From Gnomoniopsis sp. IMI 355080 (taxonomy: Eukaryota > Ascomycota > Sordariomycetes > Diaporthales > Gnomoniaceae), in contig JAPEVC010000047.1 in the NCBI GenBank assembly GCA_027946555.1, positions 1-64,000 on the forward strand: DNA of 64,000 nt, in the 5' to 3' direction. Each line of letters starts with the position of its first letter. Position 1 is the stretch's first letter. Position numbers and translations under genes: made by a program. The notes beneath the pieces are model-generated. The model was given only the letters and a program-made list of their open reading frames with translations. It was not told the origin of the DNA and did no database searches. Below, piece by piece: positions 1-10,800 of the stretch.

Positions 1-2445
1 CCCCCCACATCCTAGAAGGGTCGCAAGACCTGTGAGATTCGAAGCTCAAGCACGTGTATATGTAATACCCTAATGAAGTTCCGAACTGTAACACTGTCCC
101 AACGCTGGGCACACAGCATTATATCCAGGCACCGGTGTGAAATTCCAATCTGACCACCTTCATCAGCATATCGCCCTATATCATACTCTCCCTCAGCGTC
201 TGATGATGCGCTCATGCAGGTCATAACTACTGCCAGATACACGCGTCTTTGAAGTCTAAGGCTTGGGTTTAAACAAGATGTGTTTGATGCGCAGGTGAAA
301 GAAGGGACAAAAGCAAATCGGCCCGATGCTTGTGATGAAGGAATCTGGCAGAATCCTAGGCCTCGGTATACAGGAGCGCACCCTGACAACGCTGCGAAGA
401 CAGCCTCACTCATGAGACAAAATCGAAATGCGGGTTTCCGCAAAACGGTTTCCTTGGTCTCGGGAATCGTACCCGCGCCGCCACTCCTCTAAACAGCATC
501 ACTCATCACAGTTCGAATACCACGACAAATATTCACAGTCATACACCTCCTGCTCTTCCAAGCAAGCCATAGCGAAAATACGACATCTCTGTCCATCCCA
601 GGCGATTCTCCTGCATGTGTCTACATTGTTCACCAATGAAGACCTGGTAAGCTTGACGCAACTCAGCGCGTCAGCCATGCATGAAGGGAGGGCCTAGATG
701 CTGCAAATTGACCCAATACACGTCGCCCTCGCCCCCTCCCCAAGCGGCGAGGAGCATTGCAGAAGTGAATCTCGCGCATTACAACACACACACACACACA
801 TACACATACACATACGCACCCCGGTCTCGCGAATCTCCCAGCTACCTGCGAGATACCGAGAGGATGCCATCGCCCGTTGTCGTACCGTCGATCCGTGAAG
901 CGAACCAGATTCCCAGCCCGGCCCACGTCCCCGTGGAATTCAGAACGCATGGAGCCTTGTTCCGAAGAGGGTATCCGTGTCGTGATAACCCAGCACCCTT
1001 ACTCCGCGCCAATATTATATGATCCATCCAGACACTTGGGTCGTCAGCGTGGAATGTCTGTCACCTTCTCGACGGTCTCAAGAGGAAGTGATGACTTCCA
1101 AACCCGAATCCTTTTGTTGTTGTAGTACCTACGTTTAGGTAATGTGCTTTATGATAGATTTCCCCGGCTCATGTGTCACAGCATACGGATGCATCGTCAG
1201 TAAAGGGCAACTCATCCAAACTGATTGCGACAAGCCAGTTGTCTTTCTCGAAGCGTGTCACACAAGCCCGCGAGTCTGCTGGTATGTCCAGCGCGAACGA
1301 CAACCGAGCCTTGCTCAGATAGACTAGGCATCAACGGCAGAGCACCTCTGTCTCATTCTCCCATTCCCCAACGCCACAACACATCCTTTGCGGCTTCACC
1401 GGTCTCCCCAGCTCACCCTTCCATCCTCCCCCAGCAGCGGCAATCCGGAAGTCCGGTCACCAATTGGACACTGCCGGAAGAGACAGCACAAGGAAGCCGC
1501 GTAGAAAGCCGGTCAGTGGTCATCATCAACGCACGATGAGATATCTTGACCATTGTGACAAGCCATATGCGTGACACTTCCGCCCCCGCATCGTGGGTGA
1601 CATTACTTACCTATATACGGTATTCCAAAGCTTCAGCCGTACAGTATTCCTGCTGTGGCCGGCCTACACACTCTCTAACAATTCCACTGGCTCTGACATG
1701 TTGAGCAAAGAAGTTGGCGATAGAGCCAAATCTACACCAGCATTCAAGAACGTTGTTCACCTCTTGACCTCTGCAGATAAATCCTGCCGCCGGTCTTGTA
1801 ACGAAACCAATGGCGCATGCAATCTCAAGTGGCCAAGTCCTTATCAGGACGCCAGCCACTCGCTGGAGACATTGCGTAGCACGAGCTTGAAATGCAGCAA
1901 GTCTTTGGAAAGGGGAGGGGGGTGCAAAGATGGCTTGGGTTGTCCAGGGGAGGGTGCGCGTTATGCAAGCCGACATGAACAAGAGTACTATAATGTGCAA
2001 ATATGCGATGACTATTGTGATTTCGGCTTAAACTCCGCTTCTCCGTATTGGTCATTATGGTCATTGAACTTTGCGCTTCGCGAAGGCAAAAAAGCGTACT
2101 GCATACCCTAGGGTACTTCATACGTCTTTGTCGTCCACAAAGCTACAGTCCCAATTTTATAGACTCAGCAGAGCGTCCGCTACCGTCTTAGTTTTGCATG
2201 ATCGACGAAGACAGCAACGCATGGTTGTTGGTGTCTGTATCCTATCGATTGACCATAGCTGTCTGGTCGGCGGTGCGGAACACTTACTTCATATGCACAT
2301 ATCAGGTGACATCAAGTACCATCCCAGGACAGCAAGGATCGCAGGCAACATGGCCAATGAACCTCACAAAACGCGGATCCGCCACTATGGCAGCAGCAGC
2401 AGCAACAGCAACAGACACACAAAAAGGTACCACACGACCGCCACC
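1..2445. other. Left-end region without a recognisable gene
   Basis: Reading frames here are short, mutually overlapping and without recognisable domains or splice-consistent extensions. The stretch holds a CA-type microsatellite near 782-816 and, at its right end (about 2385-2415), a CAG/CAA-rich trinucleotide run just before the zinc-finger gene. The last few hundred bases are probably promoter and 5' leader of that gene. No tRNA or rRNA was recognised. Confidence 0.5.
782..816. repeat. CA/TACACA microsatellite
   Basis: An alternating CA tract that degenerates into a hexameric TACACA pattern. It produces a Val/Cys or Thr/His run in every frame, so frames crossing it are not evidence of coding. 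Confidence 0.9.
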
Positions 2446-3744
2446 ATGCTGCCAGCAGTGCCATTCGCACAACCTCGCCTTCTGCAGTCGGCGCAGCAAT
2501 CGAACCCCACCCCAGCCATGGACCCAGAGACCCTACCCGCCACGCAAGGCCTCAACGAATGGGGTGCCTTCACCGGTGGCAGCAAGTCCTCAAACTCAGG
2601 CACCTTTGGCCTCGGCCCGCTGCTGTTCCGCCACGGGGGCGTAGAGGAGACTGAGACGGCGACGAAGAGGGGAGCGTCGCCGCCGTTGTCGGGCAGAGAC
2701 TTGGTCGAGATGGATCGATTGCTACGCAACGATCCTGTGAGCTTCAATCCGATGCAGGCGATCTCATGGGCGAAGTTGAATGAGGATGCGGTTGAAAAGG
2801 CTACGCCGCCTCAGCGGGAGAAGGAGCTCAGAGTTCGGGGGCAGGGAAATGCTGCGTCGTTGCGGAAGGGTGTTAGTGAGGCCGAGTATGAGCAGGGCGT
2901 ATCTAGTCCCGGTCCGAGTGAAAGGTCTCGCCAGAGTGGTCGCGACGGGCATGCTATGTACAGCACAACCACCACCAAAGATACTTCCTCGAGCACGTCC
3001 ACATCGAAGGACATAGAGCAGCGCTACTCGGAGAACACAAAGCCCGCGCCCTCGCTAGTCGGGAATATGGCTCGGACTTTCTCCAACATGGATGTGGCAG
3101 GGTCGAATGGGCACGGTGTCTTTGTGCCACCAGGGGCGTTCTCATCCTTGAGTACCACGCATCGGATTGATTCAGTCCAGCCCCAGGTTCGTCAACAGCG
3201 AAAGCACCGTCATCGACAGGAGAAAAGGGCCGGCCCGACCCGGGCGGACACGTACACGCAACAGGCGTCAGGCTACCAACAATCATCATTTCCGACCTCG
3301 TCAACATTGGTCTCCATCCCGGAACAACCAATGCCCGCCCAGTACCAGATGGCGTACACCAACTACTCGACCGAGTCGCCCTCAAACCAGCCCTCTCAGC
3401 AACCCGCACCACCGCTGCGACAAGACACCGGCCCCTTGCCCTGCCTCGCGCCCTTGTGCCACGCCCGGTTCCCTTCTGAAGCCCAGCGCAACTCGCATTA
3501 CCAAACAGACCACGCCGTCGGCCCATTGAATAACAACGACGGCCGCCGCCCCCCGTACCCGTCTTCAGATAATCTCATATGCAGCTGGCCCTCGTGCGGC
3601 GCAGGCCGGTTCACATCGGAAAATGCGCTCATGTGGCACGTCAAAGCAGAGCATTTGCTTTCGTGTCCCGTGCCGCAGTGTTGCAATCGTGTGTTCCCGT
3701 CGCGGAAGCAGGTAGACGCACACGTGAGGAATCGGTTCGCTTAG
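2446..3744 (+). CDS. C2H2 zinc-finger protein, disordered N-terminus
   Basis: Single-exon reading of 432 codons. The first ~330 residues are low complexity, rich in Ser, Gln, Pro and Thr. The C-terminal ~100 residues carry three zinc-finger-like units: C-x4-C...H-x4-H starting LPCLAPLCHARFPSE, then a second starting LICSWPSCGAGRF and ending HVKAEH, then a third starting LLSCPVPQCCNRVF. The third lacks its second histidine before the stop. The start is set at 2446 because GCCACCATG is a near-perfect initiation context; the same frame is open further upstream, with another ATG at 2350 that would add 32 residues. Probably a nuclear DNA-binding or scaffold protein; target unknown. A GTGAGG sequence at 3732, directly after the last visible His codon, could be a donor, so the C-terminus may be longer. 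Family call is firm; gene end is less so. Confidence 0.75.
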   Translation: MLPAVPFAQPRLLQSAQQSNPTPAMDPETLPATQGLNEWGAFTGGSKSSNSGTFGLGPLLFRHGGVEETETATKRGASPPLSGRDLVEMDRLLRNDPVSFNPMQAISWAKLNEDAVEKATPPQREKELRVRGQGNAASLRKGVSEAEYEQGVSSPGPSERSRQSGRDGHAMYSTTTTKDTSSSTSTSKDIEQRYSENTKPAPSLVGNMARTFSNMDVAGSNGHGVFVPPGAFSSLSTTHRIDSVQPQVRQQRKHRHRQEKRAGPTRADTYTQQASGYQQSSFPTSSTLVSIPEQPMPAQYQMAYTNYSTESPSNQPSQQPAPPLRQDTGPLPCLAPLCHARFPSEAQRNSHYQTDHAVGPLNNNDGRRPPYPSSDNLICSWPSCGAGRFTSENALMWHVKAEHLLSCPVPQCCNRVFPSRKQVDAHVRNRFA

Positions 3745-4126
3745 CGGACAGACAATTTGACCCGCAATCGATTGGTATCTGTAGACGATTATTTAGCGAT
3801 GGAGTTAACAGAGGCTGGTGCAAGAAAATCTATGCATGATGCTGGAGATGAGCCGTCAGCATCCTTCAGGGGAAATGAACGCAATATTGAGGATCACTGA
3901 ATATGTGTTACTCGATGGGGGGTCTGCACATGTTTTTAGGATGACTGGAAGCTGGTAGTAAGCTCGAGACAGTGAAAGCAGCACTTTTCCCTTCCATTTC
4001 ATCTGCACTGCTCATGCTTGATAGAAGACAACGCGAGTCGTCCTGGGACAGGCTATCTCCAGAAAACACGGCCCCCCCCCCGCCCAGTCATACTCCTTCT
4101 GGTGGAAAACCGCCATCTCGAGGCTC
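3745..4126. other. Intergenic, convergent 3' ends
   Basis: A 382-bp gap between the stop of the zinc-finger gene (plus) and the stop of the CUE3 gene (minus). It presumably holds both 3' UTRs. It contains a C-rich homopolymer run around 4072-4084. No gene seen. Confidence 0.6.
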
Positions 4127-6174
4127 CTAAGCAGGGAACGCACCTCCCCGGGCCATCTTCCTGGCTCTCTGATCCCTCCGATTATGATTCGCTCGTTGGC
4201 TCTTGTTGGCCTCCTTCCGCCGTCTTGCAGCTTCCGTCCCCTGTTCTCCACTCGGGCCTGCGACATTCCCTCCTCTCCCAGGGCCGCCCCCACCGCCACG
4301 TCCCCGGCCGCCTCTGCCTCGGCCTCTGCCTCGATGGGCACCGCGTCCACTGCCGCCATCCATATCGGAATTTTCCGCACCATCCTGCCAAGACGTCCGG
4401 GCCAGCTCGGTCTGCTGCCCTGAGAAAGCATTGACAGCGCTGTACTTCATCTCCAGCCGGCGTTTCTGCTGAGTGTTGCGGTTCAACATAATCGCCCACC
4501 CTTCAATTGCCTCATCAGTCATACCCGTTTCTTCACGCAATCTGCCTCGGGTTACACCCTTTCTGACTACCTGATCTCGGTCAAATTGCCGCGGATCAGC
4601 AGAATAGGCGCGCCAGAGTGCCTCTTCGTTGGCGTCCGTGGGGTCCTCTTCGTTTGCAGCGGCATCGATGGCGCCGCCCACGTCAGCGGCGTCATAGGTG
4701 TCATCGCGCTCGTCGTCGTCCGAGTCGAAGGCTGCCAGAGCAGATATGATGGCGGCTTTACTGGGTGCCGAGGAGCGGTCGGCGAGGAGGTCATCAGCAG
4801 TCTTTTCTGCGCCGCGCTTCCCTACATGAAGTTTTGACGTGTCTAAAGCTAGGCGGTCCAGTTCATCGTCGTCAAAGACGTTGTGACGGGTAGGAAGTTG
4901 GGGTGGAGTTGCTCTGGGCACAAGGCTAGATTTCCGCCTCGATTTGGGTCGTGCAGACCTGCAGAGAGAATTAGTACAATGTGAAAGCTTCTGTGAGAAC
5001 GAGGTACACACAACTGCTCGCTGCGATTCGCCTCCTTCAGGTGAGACGGCAGCGAGTCCTCTAAAAGATGGGCCGTGACTTCCTCAGTATCCTCCCCGTA
5101 CTCGTCAAGTAGCCTTGCAACGAAACCAGCGCCAAGGTCTGGAAAGATGTCTTGAATTTGACTGATTTTGCTCATGCGGTGGATGTGGATCTCCTGGTCC
5201 TCGTCCCCGTTCCCTAATGAAACGCCTTTGCCCTTGTCGATTTTCCGCTTGATCAGCCGTTTGGGCCTGACGGTCGCGCCGGACTTTTTCCAGGCTGCAA
5301 GGTCTCTCAGCACGTTCTTGATGCGAGTGTTATTCGTACCCGCTGCTTCGATGTTCCGCTCGATCTGCTGTATTAATGGCGTTGTGCTTACCAACTCGCG
5401 TACGAGACAGTCATTGGCGTTAAGAGGCCCGGCTTTGTGAGCCTCTGCAGCGGTCTTCAATGAATAAAGTTGATCCGTGAGTATGGAGTATTTGGAGCCC
5501 TCTGCGAGGCCCATGAAGGTGAGGTACGTGGTGGTGATGATAACCTTTCGCAGTGGTGGGTTCATGACGGTGTAGCAGGTGATGAGGCCGTCAAGAAATT
5601 CGCTGCCTGCCAGAAAGAAGGTCGCGGTCGAGGGAGAAGCACTTATAAGATAATTAAGTCTTCCAAGTCGATCCTCCACAGACTTCAAGTCTCCCTGTAT
5701 GCCCTCATCCAAGTTCTTGATAAGAAACTTCTTGACTGCGGCAAGGGATGTCTCTACAGCGTCCTGTGAATTTAAGTGGGATAGCACCTCACCGACTCGT
5801 TTTTTGCTCAGGCTCATACAGTAGACACGACTAAAGTCTGACAAAAACTCCCATTGTAGTAGCTCTAGTGGTGAAGAAGGATGTCTGATGATTTTTGAGA
5901 CCAAGAGGAAACAGTCTTTCAGTAGAACCCGGGCTGGAACGGATGTGCCGAGGATACTGGAACCGCGAGCCGCGACTTGCCTCATGAAAGACGAGAGGAA
6001 GACCGGCACAGACTCATCGCGGAGAGTCTTCTGATCGAACGTAGAGTCGTTGAGAGACAAGTGAGCCTCGGCGAGTGAGATCCATCCTCCTAGTGCGGCG
6101 TTCCAGTCGTCTATCGAGAGCAATTCTTTCCATGCTGCCGTAGGAAAAGGCGCAAAAGGTGGTAAAGATGACAT
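4127..6174 (-). CDS. CUE3: CUE-domain protein, Cue3/ASCC2 family (RQT complex subunit)
   Basis: Two exons on the minus strand, 6174-5012 and 4958-4127. The intron is 53 nt (GTGTGT donor, TACTAA branch, CTGCAG acceptor) and the phase closes exactly, giving 664 aa. Residues 334-384 form a CUE ubiquitin-binding domain (starting MSKISQIQDIFPDLGAGFVA, with the FPDL motif and a terminal LLE). The long helical N-terminus fits the ASCC3/Slh1-binding half of ASCC2. The C-terminus has an acidic DDDE stretch and then an RG/GGRGRG-rich tail. In yeast, Cue3 (Rqt3) with Slh1 and Rqt4 recognises ubiquitylated stalled ribosomes and splits them. The assignment rests on CUE position plus overall architecture. 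The gene is divergently arranged with RPS20, whose product is a ubiquitylation target in that pathway. Confidence 0.85.
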
Positions 6175-6583
6175 ACTCCTGTTCCGATCAAAGAGCTGGA
6201 GAAAGCTGCGATGGAAGCGATATCTCCATGGAGAGAGGACCGGAGAGACGTCCTAATTACGTTATATGAGGCTGCTGTGCGGTATCCTCGATGTCATCAA
6301 CATATCAAAGGTGAAGTGTCGCCGGCTGACTCATCGCTCATAGGCTAGCAGGGATATGCGCTGCCCCGTCGAAATCTTGGCAGCGCTTAGCCCCTTATAG
6401 ACTAGCGTATCCCACACCTGCGCTTCCGTCAAAACCATCGCGAACCTGTGTCGCATTTTTTCCAACGACACCGATCAACGACCAATCGCCAATTCATATC
6501 CGCAACCTTCATCACTTTGCCGCAACGCATATCGTTCGAGTCGTGAAGGTCATACCAGCTACCACCGCAACCCAACCATCAAG
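6175..6583. promoter_or_regulatory. Shared divergent promoter of CUE3 and RPS20
   Basis: Only 409 bp separate the two start codons, which point away from each other, so this segment must hold both promoters and both 5' leaders. The RPS20-proximal half is C/T- and CAAC-rich, as is common upstream of fungal ribosomal protein genes. No TATA box or named operator was identified. Confidence 0.7.
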
Positions 6584-7119
6584 ATGTCTTACGAGAAGAA
6601 GGGCGGAGACTTCGAGGCTCCCGTGCGTTTACCTGCTCCCCTTTCAATCTTCCTTCTCGGGCCCCCCTCCATCGACGCCCATCCATAGAAACTGACCTCA
6701 TCATCTCCCACAATACAGAAGACCCACAAGATCAGGATCACCCTGACCAGCCGCAAGGTCGCCTCCCTCGAGAAGGTCTGCTCCGAGCTCCTCGAGCGTG
6801 CCAAGGGCAAGGACCTCCCCGTCAAGGGCCCCGTTCGTCTGCCCACCAAGAACCTCAAGATCACCACCCGTAAGACCCCTTGCGGTGAGGGTTCCAAGAC
6901 CTGGGATCTGTACGAGATGCGCATCCACAAGCGTCTCATTGAGTGCGTCGTCCCCCCCTCTCCCCTCCTTTCCCGCTGGGCTCGAACCCAGCAGCAGATG
7001 TAGAAAGGATGTGGACTAACGAGCAAAACAACAGCCTGACTGCTCCCACCGAGGTTGTCAAGCAGATCATTGTCAACATCGAGGCCGGCGTCGAGGTCGA
7101 GGTCACCATTGCTGCTTAA
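6584..7119 (+). CDS. RPS20: 40S ribosomal protein S20 (uS10)
   Basis: Three exons, 6584-6622, 6719-6942 and 7035-7119, with introns of 96 and 92 nt (GTGCGT donors, CAG acceptors), joined in phase to give 115 aa, the usual length for fungal uS10. The body THKIRITLTSRKVASLEKVC, the RLPTKNLKITTRKTPCGEGS segment and the ending VNIEAGVEVEVTIAA are diagnostic of uS10. It is a component of the small subunit head. In yeast the flexible N-terminus is ubiquitylated by Hel2 on collided ribosomes; here the N-terminus MSYEKKGGDFEAP carries a Lys pair at residues 5-6. The compact intron-rich 5' structure is typical of a highly expressed gene. It shares its promoter region with CUE3. Confidence 0.97.
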
Positions 7120-7848
7120 ATGCAGTCATGCGAAAGACTGGCCAATTGCACCCGCGCACGTCGAACCGGCTTACTCGCGACTGCCGGGTACTGAAAGAGA
7201 CGAAATTGGATCGAGGGCTCTCTTCCGTAGATATCACGTCGACGTTTCTGTCGACGTCACTGAAGGTAGCGCGGAGACAAAATACAACAAGTTCTTTCTG
7301 AACTATCACAATGTGCAGCCTGATCCGTTTGCTTTGTGAGATTTTCGCTCATCACCGTCAGATGATGTTATCCGGGTTGCCAGATAGACTGTGACGGTCA
7401 TCTCAGTCTTTGCTTCGCGATTTGACGAGAGACCGTGCCTGAACGCTGTTGGATTGAATGATGCTGCGACGAGCCGCATCACCCGCCATTCCTTCACGAA
7501 GGCTTCAGAAGATATGTTGTCCACAACTCACTCAACCAATGCTGGTAGGTATCTCGTGTGTGAAACAGGAAACCACACCTCACAAACAGACAAAAGGAAC
7601 TGTTCTGTCCAATAAAGCACAAGCTTAATTACCAAGTAAGCTTCTGACAATTATGGTATGGTTTACATCCACCTTCAATATTCACACGAGAAACCGGGCA
7701 TGAAATATGCCGTGTACCGTCTTTTTTCGGAACGCCTTCCAAATAACAAGACTAGCCAGTCATGCGTATGAAACAAAATCAATCCTTTTCCTCTTCTCTG
7801 TCCTTCCTTTGACCTGTAACGCCGGCTCGCCAGATCAAATAGCATCGT
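7120..7848. other. Intergenic between RPS20 and NUP42 3' ends
   Basis: A 729-bp convergent gap holding the 3' UTRs of RPS20 (plus) and NUP42 (minus). Short frames here have no domain content and no consistent splice partners. Nothing else recognised. Confidence 0.6.
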
Positions 7849-10800
7849 CTAGAAATCCCATTGCACGCTCTCTCTCATAGGCGGCGCAAGAGGCATGCCA
7901 CCACCGCCATTTGCCGCAAGCTGAAACTTGCCTGTCTGCCCAAATGCCTGCCACAAAGCCTTCTCTGCTTCCGTGTACTCGCGGTCGGGCTCTGTGTCCT
8001 GGTAGTACTGGGGAGCCCCGTCGGGGAACCAGATCTTGCTTAAGGTGCCATCTACATTCTGCACGTGAGGCGTGGGCTTCTCATCGATTTCCTTGTAAAC
8101 AACTGGTCGCCCTTTAAATCCCCGAAGTTGGCCAGTGGCAGGATCCTTTTGTGCATAACCTGAGTAAGCGGGGTGTTGGCGCGAGGCGTTGGGTGCGTAG
8201 GGTCCGTTGGTAGACGGACCCGCAGAAGTAGCCGCCGATGGGGCGGGTTGCGAAGAAGGACCAGCGGCAGGAGCGAAAGGGTTGGGTTTCTGTTGAGAGG
8301 GCTGGCCAAAAGCGGGCTGTTGAGCTTGTGCGAATGGATTTGCGGAAGAGGGTTGACCAAATGCAGAGGTAGATGGCTGCTGGGGCTGGCCAAAAGGACT
8401 AACAGTCGGAGCGGAAGGGCCTGTGGCCCCAAAAGCGCTGGTTGTTGGAGGAGAAGTAGAGTCCATGGACACCTCAGTAACAGGAGCCTGTTGGGGCTGT
8501 CCGAAAGGGCTGCTGTTTTGTTGGCTGTTCTGCGAGAAGGCATTGTTTGTCGACAAGGCAGTAGGAGCAAATGCATTGCCACTGGGGGCGTTGTTGTTGG
8601 CAAAAGCGCTGAAAGGAGAGGCAGCAGGTGCAGAGCTGGCGGATGCGTTGCTAAAGGGACTGGGCTTGGCACCGAGCTGCGCAGGCTGACCAAAAGGACT
8701 ACTTTGAGCTGGTTGTGAAGGCTGACCAAAAGCATTACTCTGTGCGGGCTGGGAAGGCTGGCCGAACGCAGGAGTACCGAAAGGGTTGGGCTTAGGGCCG
8801 AGACTGGACGCCTGACCAAAACCTGCTCCCTGAGAGAATGGGCTTTGTGTACCAAGAGCAGAAGGAGCGCCAAACGCACTGGGCTTCTGACCAAGCATGG
8901 AAGGTTGTCCAAAGCCAGTACCAGCGCCCATCGAAGAGGGTTGACCAAGCGCGTTCGAGCCCTGGCCTAACGCAGATGGCTGACCAAACCCCGGTGTGCC
9001 ACTCTTGAAGGGATTGGCGTTCTGAGTGGGTGCGGAGGGCTGGCCAAATGGACTGGCGTTGGCTTGGCCCATGGAGAACGCATTGGTTGCACCGAAGCCA
9101 ACAGGGCGCTTGCCGACTGCGAACTCCCCATTCATGTTGTTGGCGACGAGACTGAAACGGTTTGGCTGCTTGTTGAGAGCTGACATGATGTAGTTGATAG
9201 CTGCATCAGGGTCACTGTAAGCAGCGCGGATCTTATCCTGCGCCTGGCTTTTCAGCATCTCGAAGTCCGACAGCTATAGCCAATTTAGCATCTCGACTCG
9301 AAACCATCAATGGCGAGAGCAATAATCAGAACTTACGGCTCCCTGCAGGTTACCAGCAGCTTCGCAAGTCATGGCATGAAGGCGCATTTCCTCTGGACTC
9401 TGCTCCAAAATCCCTCCCCAAAGCTGCTCAGGCGCATCTCTTCCAGGACCGTAAGCCGACAAGATCCATTCGGGCCGCTCTTCCTGCAGGTCTTTCTGTA
9501 TGGCATCTCTGTTCAAATAGTAATCGGCCGCACTGCTGCCGCGGGGGCTATTGTTGTTCTGTAGAGAGTTCTGGAGAGGGGCGAAAGGATTGCCGCTTGG
9601 CCGGTTGGTGGGGTGCTCAAACTTGCAATTGGCTGTAGTCTCAACGTTAGCATTGTACACGTCTCTCAGCCACTGGGCTACGTCAAATGCGCCGTCCTCA
9701 ATCTCCACGGTCATGATGGTGTTCAGTTCATGATTAGGCTCTGTCCATGGGTTGGGGGTATAGATGCTAATAGCTGGTTTGTACGGGAAATCCCAGCCAG
9801 ACAAGTTCATGGGATCTTCGTCTCCCCACACAAAGCTCATCGACTCCCAATTGTCCGCATCATCAACTTCGGGTGTGGGTGGAGTGGACGGTGCGGGGGG
9901 TGTGGATGGGGTGGTGGAGAGAGCTGGGGGTGAGGAAGACGCCTCAGAGTTGGCCGAGGGCGCGGGAAGCACCGGAGCGGCCTTGGTAATAGTTGGTGTG
10001 GTGGGCGGCTGGGCAGGAGGGTCGGTCAATGAAGGCGCCGAGTTGGAGGAGTCTATGAGCTCCTGGAAGAACTGATTTTGCTTGTCGGACACGACCACCC
10101 GGGTCGGCTCTGGGCTGGGTTCTGTGCCGGGCTCAAGAGCTGGGCCAGGCTCGGTGGCCGAGCTGGGCTCGAGAGCAGGACTGGGATCAAGAACATGGCT
10201 GGGCTCAACGATAGGACTGGGCTCAACGATAGGACTGAGCTCTGCCATAAAGCCGGGCTCGACAGCAGGACTGGACTCAGGAATAGGGCTGGGCTCGATG
10301 GCGGAGCTGGCTTCGAGAGCATGGCGGGGCTCAAGGATAGGGCTGGGCTCAATGAAAGGACTGAGCCCTGCCATAGAGCCGGGCTCGACAGCAGGACTGG
10401 ACTCAAGAATAGCGCTGGGCTCGATTGCTGGGCTGGGCTGAGAAACAGGGCTGGCCTCGGTGGTGGAGCTGGACTCGACGGCGGAGCTGGGCTCGACGGG
10501 GGGTATGGCGGACTCTGAGACGTGGTTTCCATCCACCAGGGAGCTTGGCGAAGGGTCCGATATATCGATGTTGCCTAGAGCGGCCGCAAGCTCCATGAGT
10601 GTGGGCATCCTGCTCTTGCCCTTCTCCTCTGCAGTGAACCGCCTCTCCTCCAGCTCAGGCTCAGATTCAGGCTCAGACTCAGGCTCTAGCTCGGGTTCAA
10701 GCTCGTGCTCGTGCTCTTGATCGGGCTGAGGCTGGGCCTCAGGTACAGGTTTGGGCTCAACCACAGGCATAGGCACTGGCAAAAGCGCAGGCTCGGGCTC

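Noticed and set aside
12..443. 143-codon minus-strand frame at the left edge
   Set aside because: No domain, no splice-consistent extension, overlaps equally long frames on the other strand.
1593..2111. 172-codon plus-strand frame
   Set aside because: Irregular composition, no recognisable motif, and a competing minus-strand frame of similar length.
8052..8948. 298-codon minus-strand frame and 181-codon plus-strand frame
   Set aside because: Shadows of the FG-repeat exon of NUP42; Leu/Ser-biased composition produced by the repeat, with no domains.
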